A DNA stretch of 64,000 nucleotides from Candidatus Finniella inopinata (GCA_943322985.2 CALPGA020000001.1:1-64000); one strand, 5' to 3'; positions 44,055 to 54,508 are shown, counted from the stretch's first letter. Numbers and translations: made by a program. Notes: generated from the sequence alone by a model not told the origin.

Positions 44055-46649
44055 ATGACAACGCACACACCCATGATGGTGCAATATAATGAAATCAAGC
44101 AGCAACATAGCGACTGCTTATTGTTCTATCGCATGGGGGATTTTTACGAACTTTTTTTTGATGATGCCGTTCAAGCAGCAGCAGCTTTAGATATTGCTTT
44201 AACAAAACGTGGGCAAAGTGCCGGACAACCCATTCCTATGGCAGGGGTGCCTGTACATTCACACGAAGTGTACTTATCAAAATTAATTGAAAAAGGTTTC
44301 CGGGTTGCTGTTTGCGAACAAATTGAAACGCCGGAACAAGCCAAAGCTTTGGGCAAAAAAGGCCCATTGCAACGCGGTGTTGTGCGTATTATCACTCCTG
44401 GCACCATTACCGAAGAAAACCTTCTTGCGCCTTCAAGAGCAAACTATCTAGTGGCTATCAGTCCTATTGATAAAAAAAACCAACACATAGGTGTTGCTTG
44501 GGCCGATATATCAACTGGCACGTTTTGCGTAACAGATATAACGTTGCAATCTTTAGCCAGCACCCTGTATCAGCTAAATCCAGCTGAGATACTAATGCCT
44601 GAAAGCATTTGGCAATCACTTGATTTAGATGTGTTCAATGAATTTAAAAAAGTTATTAGACCACTTTCAGACACACGCTTTAATTTTAACAGCGCGCAAA
44701 AACAACTGTTGGAATCGTTTAAAGCCATTAGCCCTGAAGTCTTTGGTCTTGACCAACCAATGTTAATTCAAGCAGCAGGAATTTTGTGTGATTACGTACA
44801 ATTAACGCAACAAGAAAAAAATCGGCATTTGCGTTCCCCGAAGTGCATATATAATGACAGCTTTGTAAAAGTTGATGCGCAATCTTGTCGCAATCTTGAA
44901 ATTGTTCGCACGTTAAAAGGTAATTTTGATGGGTCATTGCTACACACTTTAGACAACACCCAAACTGCTGTTGGGGGAAGGTTATTTTTTGAACAACTCA
45001 CTCATCCGCTTAATGATATTGCAGCTATCAATCAACGCTTGAACAAAATTGATTGGTTTACAAAGCAAGGTGATGTACGTGCCATGCTTAGAAATGCTTT
45101 GGCCCATTGCCCAGATAGTGAACGCGCACTCATTCGCATTACCTTGGAAAGAGCCCTACCCCGAGATTTAAAAGCAATCACTCAAGTACTATCTGTAGCG
45201 CAAACTATAAGTCAAATGCTGGACCAACAATCTTTTTGGACGTTTGATGTGCCATTAGATTTAATGAACGCGTTAGAGCAAACTTTAGAAGAGCATCTGC
45301 CAGCCACTATTCAAGATGGCGGACTGATTAAAGCCAATGTCGATTCTACATTAGATGAGCTGCGCTACATGCGTGATAATGGTGCGCAACGGCTAAAAGA
45401 ATTGGAACAGCGCTACCAAAACGAAACTGGCATTTCGAATTTAAAAATTCGAACCAATAACCTAATCGGATATTATATTGAGGTCAGCGCCAGCCATTTA
45501 AGCAAAGTGCCTGAAGCTTTTTTTCACCGTCAAGCAATTAGCAATGGCGCCAGATATATGACTGCTGAGTTGCAAGAATTAGCAACAAAATTAGTTAATG
45601 CGGCAGCAGCCACAATTGCACAAGAAATTAAAATATTCCAATACTTATGCGTCCAAATTTTACAACACCGAGAACAGCTAGAAGTTCTTGCCTTATTGAT
45701 TGCAGAAATTGATGTTACTAGCAGTATGGCAGAATTAGCCACAGTGAAAAATTTTGTGCGTCCTATATTAGGCGAAGCACCAGTTCTTAATATTAAAAGT
45801 GGCCGCCACCCAATTGTGGAAACCTACACTTCTAACACTTTCACCCCTAATAATTGTAGCCTTTCTGAACAACCATTTGCTCTTTTAACTGGCCCCAATA
45901 TGGCAGGAAAAAGCACTTACCTTAGACAGAATGCCTTAATTATTTGGATGGCTCATTGCGGTTTATTTGTTCCTGCAGCTCGCGCTGAAATTGGAATTGT
46001 GGATCAAATATTTTCGCGAATTGGCGCCGCAGATGACTTAGCTGCTGGGCGTTCAACTTTTATGGTGGAAATGGTTGAAACTGCAAGTATTTTGCACCAA
46101 GCAACTGAGCAATCGTTCATTATATTAGACGAAATTGGACGCGGCACTTCTACCCAAGATGGCCTAGCCATTGCAAGTGCAGTTAGCGAACACATTATTA
46201 ATAACATAAAAGCACGCTGCATTTTCGCAACGCACTACCACGAATTGGTTGATTTGGCAGCGCATCACCCTGTTAAGCTTTTAACCATGAAAATAATTGA
46301 ACACGATGGAAACGTAGTGTTTCTTCATGAAATTATTGAAGGATCAGCCGATAAGTCATACGGAATTCATGTGGCCGAATTGGCTGGACTGCCACAAATT
46401 GTTATTGCACGTGCGCAAGAAATTTTAAAAGAAATCGGCACCAAAATAGCTTCTGTAAATACCCCCGAGGTAACTACTCAATCATCTGTTGAGGAATCAA
46501 ACATGTTAAAATTTTTGCGCAGCATAAAACCTGATGATTTATCGCCCAAGCAAGCTCTGCAAACATTGTATGAATTAAAAGAACACGCGAGTCGAAATAA
46601 AAACAGAAATGCAAAATCATCTCTTGGGAAAACGCATTTGTTTAGCTAA
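44055..46649 (+). CDS. mutS: DNA mismatch repair protein MutS
   Basis: An 864-residue mismatch-recognition ATPase. The N-terminal mismatch-binding domain contains [15 protein letters not shown], the Phe-x-Glu-type wedge that stacks on the mispaired base. The connector, core and clamp domains follow, then the ATPase with [14 protein letters not shown] (Walker A), [32 protein letters not shown] (Walker B/signature) and ATHYHEL. The length is normal for bacterial MutS1. MutL is not in this window. It stands alone, convergent with the GNAT cassette. Confidence 0.96.
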   Translation: MTTHTPMMVQYNEIKQQHSDCLLFYRMGDFYELFFDDAVQAAAALDIALTKRGQSAGQPIPMAGVPVHSHEVYLSKLIEKGFRVAVCEQIETPEQAKALGKKGPLQRGVVRIITPGTITEENLLAPSRANYLVAISPIDKKNQHIGVAWADISTGTFCVTDITLQSLASTLYQLNPAEILMPESIWQSLDLDVFNEFKKVIRPLSDTRFNFNSAQKQLLESFKAISPEVFGLDQPMLIQAAGILCDYVQLTQQEKNRHLRSPKCIYNDSFVKVDAQSCRNLEIVRTLKGNFDGSLLHTLDNTQTAVGGRLFFEQLTHPLNDIAAINQRLNKIDWFTKQGDVRAMLRNALAHCPDSERALIRITLERALPRDLKAITQVLSVAQTISQMLDQQSFWTFDVPLDLMNALEQTLEEHLPATIQDGGLIKANVDSTLDELRYMRDNGAQRLKELEQRYQNETGISNLKIRTNNLIGYYIEVSASHLSKVPEAFFHRQAISNGARYMTAELQELATKLVNAAAATIAQEIKIFQYLCVQILQHREQLEVLALLIAEIDVTSSMAELATVKNFVRPILGEAPVLNIKSGRHPIVETYTSNTFTPNNCSLSEQPFALLTGPNMAGKSTYLRQNALIIWMAHCGLFVPAARAEIGIVDQIFSRIGAADDLAAGRSTFMVEMVETASILHQATEQSFIILDEIGRGTSTQDGLAIASAVSEHIINNIKARCIFATHYHELVDLAAHHPVKLLTMKIIEHDGNVVFLHEIIEGSADKSYGIHVAELAGLPQIVIARAQEILKEIGTKIASVNTPEVTTQSSVEESNMLKFLRSIKPDDLSPKQALQTLYELKEHASRNKNRNAKSSLGKTHLFS

Positions 46650-46658
46650 ACAATGGAT

Positions 46659-47072
46659 TTATAAATCTTTCTTCAAGTAATTTAGGCTGGAATTTTTATC
46701 GTATCCCCCACGAGACAGCTCAACGTTGAACCCTAATTTTTGGTAAAATCCTACAGCCTGAAAATTCATGGTTTCAACAAATGCAAATGTACAGTTTCGT
46801 GATTTTCCATAGTTAAAAGCATGCTGCATTAATTCTGTAGCAATACCTAAACAACGATAGTTTTCTTCCACAAAAAGATATTTAATGTGCAGTTGCCCCC
46901 AAAACATTTGTACGACAACACAACCTATAATATTGGAGCCTGCCCTTCGTTCAAAAGAAATTGGCTCTTCATTTAAGCCATTTATGCCGGTTGCTTTAAT
47001 GGCTGCACTACTAAATTCTTCATATATTTTGTTTTTCAGCTCAGCTGTTAAAGTGGATTGGTGAATTTTCAT
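46659..47072 (-). CDS. GNAT-family N-acetyltransferase
   Basis: A 137-residue acetyltransferase. The acetyl-CoA loop region is HIKYLFVEENYRCLGIATELMQHAF, with the R/Q-x-x-G-x-G/A pattern as RCLGIA, and the C-terminal strand is AVGFYQKLGFNVE. No substrate can be assigned. The frame opens at 47126, within the upstream gene; the ATG at 47072 lies eight bases past that gene's stop and after TAGGG, so it is chosen. It is the last gene of the NUDIX/GrpB/GNAT cassette. Confidence 0.82.
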   Translation of the reverse strand: MKIHQSTLTAELKNKIYEEFSSAAIKATGINGLNEEPISFERRAGSNIIGCVVVQMFWGQLHIKYLFVEENYRCLGIATELMQHAFNYGKSRNCTFAFVETMNFQAVGFYQKLGFNVELSRGGYDKNSSLNYLKKDL

Positions 47073-47079
47073 AATTACC

Positions 47080-47541
47080 CTACTGAGTTTTTGGCAAAAT
47101 GCCTTGTGTTTGCTTTTCGTCACCAAAATACTTAATAAAAAAGAACTTGGTAAGCTTTGGGGTTTTAATATTTTTCCTTATAAATTCTAATTCGAAACCA
47201 CATTTTTTATAAAATTCTGGAGCCTGGAATTGGTTGGTAACCAAATTGATATTATTAAAACCCCTTCCTTTAAAGTGATCTTCAAGGGCTTGGATTAGTT
47301 GCCTGCCATATCCTTTACCTCGATAATGTGAATCCACCCACATATCATCAATGTAAATTTCTGCAAATGCGGTAAAGGCGTTTAGAACACCAAGCGTGGT
47401 ATTTTGATCATCTGATAAAACTAATGCAAACCGCTTGTAATTCACATCAACACCATGACTAGTTTCATAACTCACTAGATCATCACGCATTTTTTCTTCA
47501 ATGGGTTCGCACAATTGATCAACAAATCTTATAGTGGTCAT
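47080..47541 (-). CDS. GNAT-family N-acetyltransferase
   Basis: A 153-residue acetyltransferase with the acetyl-CoA loop IDDMWVDSHYRGKGYGRQLIQAL (RGKGYG) and the substrate-strand motif FQAPEFYKKCGFELE. It is not closely similar to the GNAT protein that follows. Its start overlaps the GrpB-GNAT stop by four bases, implying coupled translation. The substrate is unknown; small molecules such as amines or antibiotics, or protein N-termini, are possible. Confidence 0.85.
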   Translation of the reverse strand: MTTIRFVDQLCEPIEEKMRDDLVSYETSHGVDVNYKRFALVLSDDQNTTLGVLNAFTAFAEIYIDDMWVDSHYRGKGYGRQLIQALEDHFKGRGFNNINLVTNQFQAPEFYKKCGFELEFIRKNIKTPKLTKFFFIKYFGDEKQTQGILPKTQ

Positions 47542-48488
47542 AAAACTTTTCCTACATCAATATCTTGTAAATCGCTTTCGTGGTTATCAGGATCATCAAA
47601 AGGCATTTCTGTGTAACCATGTTGACAATAAAAATTATATGCCTGTGGAGAAGACTGCACATGCAAACTTTTCACACCTTGTAACTTCAACCACCTTTCA
47701 CAAAGCCCCAGTAAATAGCTGCCATACTTTTGATTTCCAAATGCTTCATCAATAACGATAATACGCATGGCTGCACGTTGATTCGGCCAATGTTGCAAAT
47801 GCACATACCCAATAATTTGAATGCCTTTGTACAACACAAAATGTGTATGTTCTGCGTGGTTAAATGTCCAAGTGTAAGGATCAGCCATAGGAACTTTATC
47901 AAAAAAATATTTCTGACGATACGCTTTAGTCGCTTCCCATTCTGCGTAATGGGTGCAATGCATCAAGCGTAATTTATCAAACCCCGCTTGCTGTAGAATT
48001 TTTTGAATGAAAGTATTTTTTCCTAGCGTGTAATGAGAAAACATAGGAGGAGCGTTTTTTTGATTTTTTTGTTCTTCAGCAAGAACAATCTTCAGACTAG
48101 CGTATTCGGCACACGCTTTTGAATTTGATCTTAGAAAATTTCTAAATAATACATTCAATTCAATTTCGGCGCTTCCTGGTTCATACACATGAAGGTGCAC
48201 TGGTGTTTCAGTTTTTTTACTAAAATAAGAACGAAAAGGAATATTCATTTCCCCCCTGAACTTGAAGCCAATGGATTCTAAAGGACTGATAGATTCCGCA
48301 GAATTTCTTACAACCAAAATAATATCAATGATAGGTTTCGCGCATAGCCCTGGCACAGAAGTAGAGCCAACATGATGGATCTCAAGAAAATTATCGCCCA
48401 GTTTTTGTTTGATAAAATCAGCCTCTGCCTCAAATAACTGAGGCCAATTAGAGTTGTATGGAACGACTTCAATAGATTTATAAGTCAT
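47538..48488 (-). CDS. GrpB-GNAT two-domain protein
   Basis: A 316-residue fusion. Residues 1-165 are a GrpB-type nucleotidyltransferase-fold domain (YNSNWPQLF, HHVGSTSVPGL, KPIIDI, HLHVY), and residues about 190-310 are a GNAT acetyltransferase (MRIIVIDEAFGNQKYGSYLLGLCERWL, then SPQAYNFYCQHGYTEM). The frame extends to 48575, but GGAG six bases before the ATG at 48488 and the start of GrpB homology settle the start. It overlaps the NUDIX gene by 11 bases. The shortened gene at 6018-6743 has the same architecture. Confidence 0.85.
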   Translation of the reverse strand: MTYKSIEVVPYNSNWPQLFEAEADFIKQKLGDNFLEIHHVGSTSVPGLCAKPIIDIILVVRNSAESISPLESIGFKFRGEMNIPFRSYFSKKTETPVHLHVYEPGSAEIELNVLFRNFLRSNSKACAEYASLKIVLAEEQKNQKNAPPMFSHYTLGKNTFIQKILQQAGFDKLRLMHCTHYAEWEATKAYRQKYFFDKVPMADPYTWTFNHAEHTHFVLYKGIQIIGYVHLQHWPNQRAAMRIIVIDEAFGNQKYGSYLLGLCERWLKLQGVKSLHVQSSPQAYNFYCQHGYTEMPFDDPDNHESDLQDIDVGKVL

Positions 48489-48939
48489 AAAAATCTCCAT
48501 ACGTTTTTCCCTGCACATATTGTTTAATTCCATATTCAACAACTGGGATAATTGGAGATGGCAAAGAATTAACATCGAACCATTCCATTTTATCGTGAAG
48601 GCGCGGCTCTTTATTTACAGGCTCAGACTCAAAATCTTTCACAACAAAAAATAAACTAACGTCTTTGTAAATTAATTTAGGATTTTGAAAATTTTTTGCA
48701 GTTACCGAAACAACGGTGCCAAGGTCAGGATCTATATCAAGCCCCACTTCTTCAAATGCTTCACGAACAATAGTTTGTTTTGGTGTTTCACCTTGTTCCA
48801 TTTTCCCAGTAACGCAGTGCCAGCAGCTTGGCCACAAAGGCGCCCAGTTCATTCTTCTTAATAGCAAGACTTTAGAATTTTTCATCAGGATAAGATTGGG
48901 ACAAACAAAAAAAGATTGTGGATTATTTTGTGAAGTCAT
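48478..48939 (-). CDS. NUDIX hydrolase
   Basis: A 153-residue protein with a complete NUDIX box: GKMEQGETPKQTIVREAFEE followed by VGL, matching G-x5-E-x7-R-E-U-x-E-E-x-G-U. Such enzymes split nucleoside diphosphates linked to another group; the substrate is not set by the box. The start at 48939 is 77 bases from the divergent histidine phosphatase. It is the first gene of the four-gene minus-strand cassette. Confidence 0.88.
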   Translation of the reverse strand: MTSQNNPQSFFVCPNLILMKNSKVLLLRRMNWAPLWPSCWHCVTGKMEQGETPKQTIVREAFEEVGLDIDPDLGTVVSVTAKNFQNPKLIYKDVSLFFVVKDFESEPVNKEPRLHDKMEWFDVNSLPSPIIPVVEYGIKQYVQGKTYGDFYDL

Positions 48940-48982
48940 ATCTCTTTCCTAATGCATATTTTGATCATCAACGATTTTACTC

Positions 48983-49011
48983 TTGCGACATCGCTCTAGT
49001 CCATCAATAAT
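48983..49011 (+). promoter_or_regulatory. Promoter of the histidine-phosphatase gene (copy A of a 38-base repeat)
   Basis: TTGCGA (48983-48988), a 17-base spacer and AATAAT (49006-49011) form a promoter-like element. It is part of a 38-base sequence (48976-49013) that matches 49635-49672 at 30 of 38 positions. The implied start lies at about 49018, on the ATG at 49017, which could give a leaderless mRNA. Confidence 0.5.
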
Positions 49012-49016
49012 ACGTC

Positions 49017-49593
49017 ATGATCTTGCTAATTAGACATTGCACACCAAACATTAATTATGGACGCTGTGAATTTTCAGAGGCCTCCGAAAGAATCAAGGCC
49101 TATAATTTTTACTCAAGATATTTTTTTGAATGAAATAACCTCTTTAAGTCCTCAGGTTGACATAGTTTTGAGCGATGATGACTTTGATATTTTAACCTCT
49201 TCATCACCGCGCGCTCTCAGGACAGCTCAATTTCTTTTTCATAAAAAATCTGAACAAATTATTATTAGTGATGATTTTGTGGAATTTGATTTAAGAGTTT
49301 TTCCTGTTCCAATTTTAAAAGCCAAGTTCAAAACATGGATGCTTATTTCACGAATAATGTGGGCATTAGGCTTATTAAAAACGGGTAAATCTTTTTCACA
49401 AGAACGTTTGCGCGCCAAAAATGGCGCTGATCTGCTGATAAAAAGATCACAAAGAAAATCAATTGCGTTAGTTTCTCATGGTTTGCTTAATTACTTTATC
49501 GAAAAAAATTTAAAAAAATCTGGATATAAAAGAGCTGAAAAAATTGGGCTTGGTTGTTTTTCAATTACCAAGCTCCAGTTCGATAAACAATGA
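49017..49593 (+). pseudogene. Histidine phosphatase (phosphoglycerate-mutase-like), frameshifted at a T run
   Basis: From the ATG at 49017 the frame reads MILLIRHCTPN, the RHG-type catalytic motif of the histidine phosphatase family, and continues to a TGA at 49131-49133. A second frame (49057-49593) carries the rest: SSPRALRTAQFL, which is the family's second motif, and ALVSHGLLNYF with the second catalytic histidine. The two join if one base is skipped in the run of seven Ts near 49120-49126. So the gene is split by a single-base insertion, unless polymerase or ribosome slippage on the T run restores it. The 178-residue second frame alone lacks the first catalytic histidine. Confidence 0.75.
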
Positions 49594-49641
49594 AATAAAA
49601 TCTCTAAATACAACAAAGATGACAAACTACTGAGTTTACCC

Positions 49642-49670
49642 TTGCGGCATTGGCTTAGTTTATCAATAAT
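49642..49670 (+). promoter_or_regulatory. Promoter of uvrB (copy B of the 38-base repeat)
   Basis: TTGCGG (49642-49647), a 17-base spacer and AATAAT (49665-49670) form a promoter-like element that would start transcription about 20 bases before the uvrB ATG. It is the second copy of the repeat at 48976-49013. No alphaproteobacterial LexA box (GTTC-N7-GTTC) was seen nearby. Confidence 0.5.
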
Positions 49671-49696
49671 ACAGAACCCATTTAGAGCACCTGATC

Positions 49697-51718
49697 ATGA
49701 CCGCCATCGTTCCCTTGCTATATAACGAACGCAGTGAAACAAGCCCTGCTTTTGCACTTGAGTCACCATTTCAGCCAGCAGGTGATCAACCAGCTGCAAT
49801 AAAAGAAATTATTAAAGGCTTTCAAGCAGGTGAACGCAATCAGGTTTTGCTGGGTGTTACAGGCTCAGGGAAAACATTTACCGTGGCGCAAGTCATCCAA
49901 CAACTTCAACGCCCGTCATTAGTAATGGCGCCAAATAAAATTTTAGCAGCGCAGCTGTATTCAGAAATGAAAGAATTTTTTCCAAATAACGCAGTTGAAT
50001 ATTTTGTATCCTATTACGACTATTACCAACCTGAAGCTTACGTCGCAAGAACAGATACATTTATTGAAAAAACTGCATCAATCAATGAACAAATAGATCG
50101 AATGCGACATTCAGCCACTCGGTCAATGCTAGAACGGCGTGATGTTATAGTTGTTGCCAGTGTTTCGTGTATTTACGGTATCGGTGGAGCAAACACTTAT
50201 AGCGAAATGACTGTGCCACTTAAAGTTGGGCAAATGCTTGATAAGCAACAACTCATGCAAAACCTTATTTTATTGCAGTACAAACGAAATGATTTGGCTT
50301 TTGCACGCGGAACATTTCGAAGCCGTGGTGATGTGCTTGATATTTTTCCAAGCCATTTTGCAGATCGTGCATGGCGCCTAAGTTTCTTTGGCGATGAAAT
50401 TGAGAGCATTTCAGAAATGGATGTTCTAACTGGTGAAAAATTTGCAAAGCTTGAAGAAATTCGCGTGTTTGCTAACAGTCATTATGTAACACCTGGCCCC
50501 ACCATTCAGCAAGCCATTAAAAAAATTCAAGCCGAACTTGTTGTGCGCGTTAACGAACTAGAAAAATTGGGTAAATTATTAGAGGCGCAACGGCTTTCAC
50601 AACGCACAAAATTTGACGTAGAAATGATGCAAGCAACCGGCTCCTGCGCAAGCATTGAAAATTATTCTAGATATTTAACAGGACGTGCCCCTGGTGAACC
50701 ACCTCCTACCCTGTTTGAATATCTACCCAAAGATGCAATGTTGTTTGTCGATGAAAGCCACGTAAGTGTTCCACAAATTGGTGGAATGTATAAAGGCGAC
50801 CGCGCGCGTAAAGAAGTATTGTCTGAGCACGGGTTCAGGCTGCCATCTTGCAAAGATAACCGCCCCCTAATGTTTGAGGAATGGAACAACTTTCGTCCGC
50901 AAACTTTATTTATTTCAGCAACACCAGGACCCTGGGAATTAGCCCAAACCGAAGGTGTGTTTGTTGAGCAGTTGATTCGGCCAACCGGACTTGTAGATCC
51001 TATTTGCACGATTAAACCTTGTGATCACCAGGTTGATGACCTGATGGAAGAATGCCGCAAAACGGTTGCCAATGGATTCAGAGTTTTGGTAACAACCCTT
51101 ACTAAAAAAATGGCAGAAGCTTTGACTGAATATTTAAGCGATGCCAACATGCGTGTTCGTTATTTACACTCAGACATTGAAACCCTTGAACGCATTGAAA
51201 TTATTCGCGGTCTTCGTTTTGGAGATTTTGACATTTTGATAGGTATCAACCTTTTGCGAGAAGGATTAGACATTCCCGAATGCGGTCTTGTTGCTATTTT
51301 AGATGCCGATAAAGAAGGGTTTTTACGTTCAAAAACTTCCCTTATTCAAACCATTGGTCGCGCAGCACGAAACGTTGAAGGCAGGGTTATTCTTTATGCA
51401 GATAAACAAACTAAGTCCTTATCTGGTGCCTTAGAAGAAACAGAACGACGTAGAAATAAGCAAATAGCCCATAATAAGCTACATGGCATCACTCCAGAGA
51501 CAATCAAAAAAACAATTTCATCGTCTTTGGATCTGCGTAAAAAACAACACGCTTCTGATTCTCCGCTTAAAGATCTCTCAGTAAAAGATATCGAAAAGAA
51601 AAAGAATCAACTGTTGAAAGATATGAAAACAGCCGCAGGTAATTTAGAGTTTGAAAAAGCAGCAACCCTTCGTGATGAATTACGTGCGATTGAAGCCTTA
51701 GAGATTAAATTTTTGTAA
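49697..51718 (+). CDS. uvrB: Excinuclease ABC subunit B
   Basis: A 673-residue damage-verification helicase-like ATPase of nucleotide excision repair. Walker A is [13 protein letters not shown], the beta-hairpin that probes DNA contains [11 protein letters not shown], and DEXD is MLFVDESHV. Helicase motifs V and VI ([22 protein letters not shown]) and a C-terminal UVR motif ([13 protein letters not shown]) that binds UvrC are present. Normal length. The ATG lacks a Shine-Dalgarno, so the promoter above gives a very short leader. Confidence 0.96.
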   Translation: MTAIVPLLYNERSETSPAFALESPFQPAGDQPAAIKEIIKGFQAGERNQVLLGVTGSGKTFTVAQVIQQLQRPSLVMAPNKILAAQLYSEMKEFFPNNAVEYFVSYYDYYQPEAYVARTDTFIEKTASINEQIDRMRHSATRSMLERRDVIVVASVSCIYGIGGANTYSEMTVPLKVGQMLDKQQLMQNLILLQYKRNDLAFARGTFRSRGDVLDIFPSHFADRAWRLSFFGDEIESISEMDVLTGEKFAKLEEIRVFANSHYVTPGPTIQQAIKKIQAELVVRVNELEKLGKLLEAQRLSQRTKFDVEMMQATGSCASIENYSRYLTGRAPGEPPPTLFEYLPKDAMLFVDESHVSVPQIGGMYKGDRARKEVLSEHGFRLPSCKDNRPLMFEEWNNFRPQTLFISATPGPWELAQTEGVFVEQLIRPTGLVDPICTIKPCDHQVDDLMEECRKTVANGFRVLVTTLTKKMAEALTEYLSDANMRVRYLHSDIETLERIEIIRGLRFGDFDILIGINLLREGLDIPECGLVAILDADKEGFLRSKTSLIQTIGRAARNVEGRVILYADKQTKSLSGALEETERRRNKQIAHNKLHGITPETIKKTISSSLDLRKKQHASDSPLKDLSVKDIEKKKNQLLKDMKTAAGNLEFEKAATLRDELRAIEALEIKFL

Positions 51719-51765
51719 ACACTGCCATTGCAGCAAAAATTATGCGATGGTATAACCAGTAGATT

Positions 51766-51840
51766 GGTCGCATAGCTCAGCGGTAGAGCACTACATTGAC
51801 ATTGTAGGGGTCACAGGTTCAATCCCTGTTGCGACCACCA
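51766..51840 (+). tRNA. tRNA-Val (anticodon GAC)
   Basis: A full cloverleaf can be drawn: acceptor GGTCGCA with TGCGACC, D arm GCTC-AGCGGTA-GAGC, anticodon stem CTACA/TGTAG around TTGACAT (anticodon GAC, reading GUC/GUU valine codons), and T arm ACAGG-TTCAATC-CCTGT. The 3' CCA is encoded. It lies between uvrB and mltG. It is the only tRNA seen in the window. Confidence 0.95.
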
Positions 51841-51854
51841 TTTCGTTGTAACGT

Positions 51855-52835
51855 ATGCGTCGCTTTATATTTCTTATTCTATTGTTTTTAGTTGCAGGAG
51901 GAGTCATATTTTATGCTCCTGGCGGACTGCTGAAGCCATTAAACATAAACGAAAACACCACCACCATCATTATTAAAAAAGGCAATTCAACATTAGCAAT
52001 TTCAAATTCTTTGAAAGAACAAGCAATAATTCCCCATACAGTAAGCTTTTTATGTGGCGTAGCGTTTCTAAAATTAAAAAAGCAATCGCTAAAGCATGGT
52101 GAATATCTAGCTGAACCAAAAATGACCTTGTGGAAATTGATGCAGAAAATAGCCAAGGGAGATGTTGTTGTTCACTACATCACGATTCCTGAAGGCCTCA
52201 CTGTTTATGAAGTTTCCAAAAAACTTGAAGACATTTCAATTTTAACAGGCACTATTGATGCATTAACTTCAGAAGGCACGTTGTTACCTGAAACGTATGA
52301 TTATTATTGGGGAGAGTCGCGGCAACAAGTATTGCAGCGCATGGAAAAAGCCATGGAAACCCTTAAAAATAAGGTATGGGCAATGCGCCAGAGCAACTGC
52401 CCTTTAAAAAGCTGGGATGAAGTTTTGACTCTTGCTTCAATTGTAGAAAAAGAAACAGGCTTATCAGAAGAGCGTGATTTAGTGGCATCGGTCTATTTAA
52501 ATCGGTTGCAAATTAACATGCCCCTACAAGCTGATCCAACCGTCATTTATGCTGTCACTAAAGGACAAACGTCTTTTTACAGGCCTATTTTTAAAAGCGA
52601 TCTCGCTACTGATTCAGCGTACAATACATATTTAAACAAAGGGTTGCCTCCCACACCAATTGCATGTCCTGGCGAAGCTAGCATTATGGCAGTATTAAAA
52701 CCTGCCCAAACAGCTTATTTATATTTTGTGGCAAGTGGCACAGGTGGACATGTATTCAGTCCAAATTTAAAAACTCACAATCAAAATGTTAAGAACCTAC
52801 GACAAATTGAGAAACAAAAAAAGAGACAACTATGA
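51855..52835 (+). CDS. mltG: Endolytic murein transglycosylase MltG
   Basis: A 326-residue inner-membrane enzyme that cuts nascent glycan strands and sets their length. One N-terminal transmembrane helix (about 4-22) precedes a LysM-like segment (TIIIKKGNSTLAISNSL) and the YceG domain with IPEGLTVYEVSKKL, LPETYDYYW, the catalytic ASIVEKETG (Glu), ADPTVIYAV and NTYLNKGLPPTPIACPG. The length is normal. Its end overlaps the gmk start by four bases; the pairing mltG-gmk is common in alphaproteobacteria. Confidence 0.93.
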   Translation: MRRFIFLILLFLVAGGVIFYAPGGLLKPLNINENTTTIIIKKGNSTLAISNSLKEQAIIPHTVSFLCGVAFLKLKKQSLKHGEYLAEPKMTLWKLMQKIAKGDVVVHYITIPEGLTVYEVSKKLEDISILTGTIDALTSEGTLLPETYDYYWGESRQQVLQRMEKAMETLKNKVWAMRQSNCPLKSWDEVLTLASIVEKETGLSEERDLVASVYLNRLQINMPLQADPTVIYAVTKGQTSFYRPIFKSDLATDSAYNTYLNKGLPPTPIACPGEASIMAVLKPAQTAYLYFVASGTGGHVFSPNLKTHNQNVKNLRQIEKQKKRQL

Positions 52836-53461
52836 ATATTAAAAGACGCGGATTAATGTTTATACTTTCGTCCCCCTCTGGCGCTGGAAAAACTTCAATT
52901 GCTCAAGCATTACTTAAGCAAGATAGTCATTTAAGAAATTCAATTTCAGTAACAACACGGCCCAAACGCCCATCCGAAATTAATGGCAAAGATTATTTCT
53001 TTATCACTGAAGATCAGTTTAAGAAAATGCGCGACAACGATGAATTTTTGGAGCACGCAGAAGTATTTGGACATTTTTATGGCACCCCTAAAGAGTTTGT
53101 ATTTGAGCAATTGGAAATGGGATTTGATGTTATTTTTGACATTGACTGGCAAGGCACACAACAAATTGCACAGTTAGCACCTAATGATTTAGTAACCGTT
53201 TTTATTTTGCCGCCTGATTTATCAACATTACAGGAACGCTTAAAATTTCGCGCCCAGGATGATGATGAAACAATCGCCAAAAGAATGGGCGAAGCAGCAT
53301 CAGAAATAAGCCATTGGCCTGAATATCACTATGTAATTGTTAATGGAGATTTTGAAAAAAGTCTGGCACAAATTTCCGCTGTGCTAACAGCAGAAAGAAC
53401 TAGACGCAAACGCCAGATAGGCCTTGCTGAATTTGTGAACCAACTGCGTCAATGCGGATAA
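52832..53461 (+). CDS. gmk: Guanylate kinase
   Basis: A 209-residue kinase that phosphorylates GMP to GDP. The P-loop is LSSPSGAGKTSIAQ, the GMP-binding region is SVTTRPKRPSEINGKDYFF and HAEVFGHFYGTP, and DIDWQGTQQI follows. Length is as expected. It overlaps mltG by four bases and converges on yejE. Confidence 0.95.
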   Translation: MNIKRRGLMFILSSPSGAGKTSIAQALLKQDSHLRNSISVTTRPKRPSEINGKDYFFITEDQFKKMRDNDEFLEHAEVFGHFYGTPKEFVFEQLEMGFDVIFDIDWQGTQQIAQLAPNDLVTVFILPPDLSTLQERLKFRAQDDDETIAKRMGEAASEISHWPEYHYVIVNGDFEKSLAQISAVLTAERTRRKRQIGLAEFVNQLRQCG

Positions 53462-53482
53462 AATCAACAGGTAAAACTAATC

Positions 53483-54508
53483 TTATCCAATTTTAATTTT
53501 TCTAGAATCAAATGCATCACGCACAGCTTCACCTGTAAAAATCAGCAAGCTTAAAAGCACAGATATTGAAAAGAATGCTGTTAGCCCCAACCATGGTGCT
53601 TGGATATTATTTTTAGCTTGCGTTATCAGCTCACCTAATGAAGCAGATCCTGGCGGCAACCCAAACCCCAAAAAATCGAGCGATGTTAACGTTGCAATAG
53701 AGCCATTCAATATAAATGGTAAGTAAGTAATGACCGCCACCATTGCGTTAGGTAGCATATGCCGCCATATAATTCGACTACTTGGAACTCCAAGCGCTTC
53801 CGCTGCACGAACATAATCAAGGGTGCGCGTGCGGAAAAATTCAGCCCTGACAACACCAACAAGGGTCATCCACGAAAACGTCAGCATAATTGCTAATAGC
53901 CACCAAAAATTTGGCTCAATCATGCTAGAAAGAATAATCAACAAGTACAAAACTGGGAGATTACTCCAGATTTCAATAAATCGCTGCATCAATAGATCAA
54001 ATCGTCCGCCGAAATATCCTTGAAGAGACCCAGTAAAAATTCCGATAATTGAAGCCCCTAAAGTAAGCGCCAAACCAAATAAAATAGAAATACGAAAACC
54101 ATAAAGAGAACGAGTTAAGACATCTCGACCCTGATCATCTGTTCCTAGCAAGTTGTCAAAAGTAGGAGGTGATGGGGCCGGTGAATTAAGGGCATAATTA
54201 ACAGTATTAATACTAAATGGAATTGGCGCCCAAATAATGAAACCATTGGGCTTTATAAGATTTTGCACAAAGGGATCACGGTAGTTTGTGGCCGTTTCAA
54301 AGGTTCCTCCGAAAGTAGTTTCGGGATAACTTTTGAGCACAGGAAAATAATAATTCCCCTTATAACTAACCAAAAGTGGCTTATCATTCGCTATGAATTC
54401 TGCGCATAAGGTTACTAAAAAAATGCCTACAAAAATTAGAAACGAATAATACCCACGCTTATTTGCCTTGAACTGATATAAGCGTCTTTGTGTAATTGGG
54501 TTCATCAT
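53483..54508 (-). CDS. yejE: Oligopeptide ABC transporter permease (YejE-like)
   Basis: A 341-residue inner-membrane permease of the DppC/YejE type, with an N-terminal helix (about 20-40), a long periplasmic segment and five further helices. The family coupling motif is EALGVPSSRIIWRHMLPNA, and the closing LDFLGFGLPPGSASLGEL and TGEAVRDAFDSR are typical. YejE normally sits with yejA, yejB and yejF; here it is on the opposite strand about 3.4 kb from yejA. Substrates of YejABEF include peptides such as microcin C. yejF is not in the window. Confidence 0.87.
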   Translation of the reverse strand: MMNPITQRRLYQFKANKRGYYSFLIFVGIFLVTLCAEFIANDKPLLVSYKGNYYFPVLKSYPETTFGGTFETATNYRDPFVQNLIKPNGFIIWAPIPFSINTVNYALNSPAPSPPTFDNLLGTDDQGRDVLTRSLYGFRISILFGLALTLGASIIGIFTGSLQGYFGGRFDLLMQRFIEIWSNLPVLYLLIILSSMIEPNFWWLLAIMLTFSWMTLVGVVRAEFFRTRTLDYVRAAEALGVPSSRIIWRHMLPNAMVAVITYLPFILNGSIATLTSLDFLGFGLPPGSASLGELITQAKNNIQAPWLGLTAFFSISVLLSLLIFTGEAVRDAFDSRKIKIG

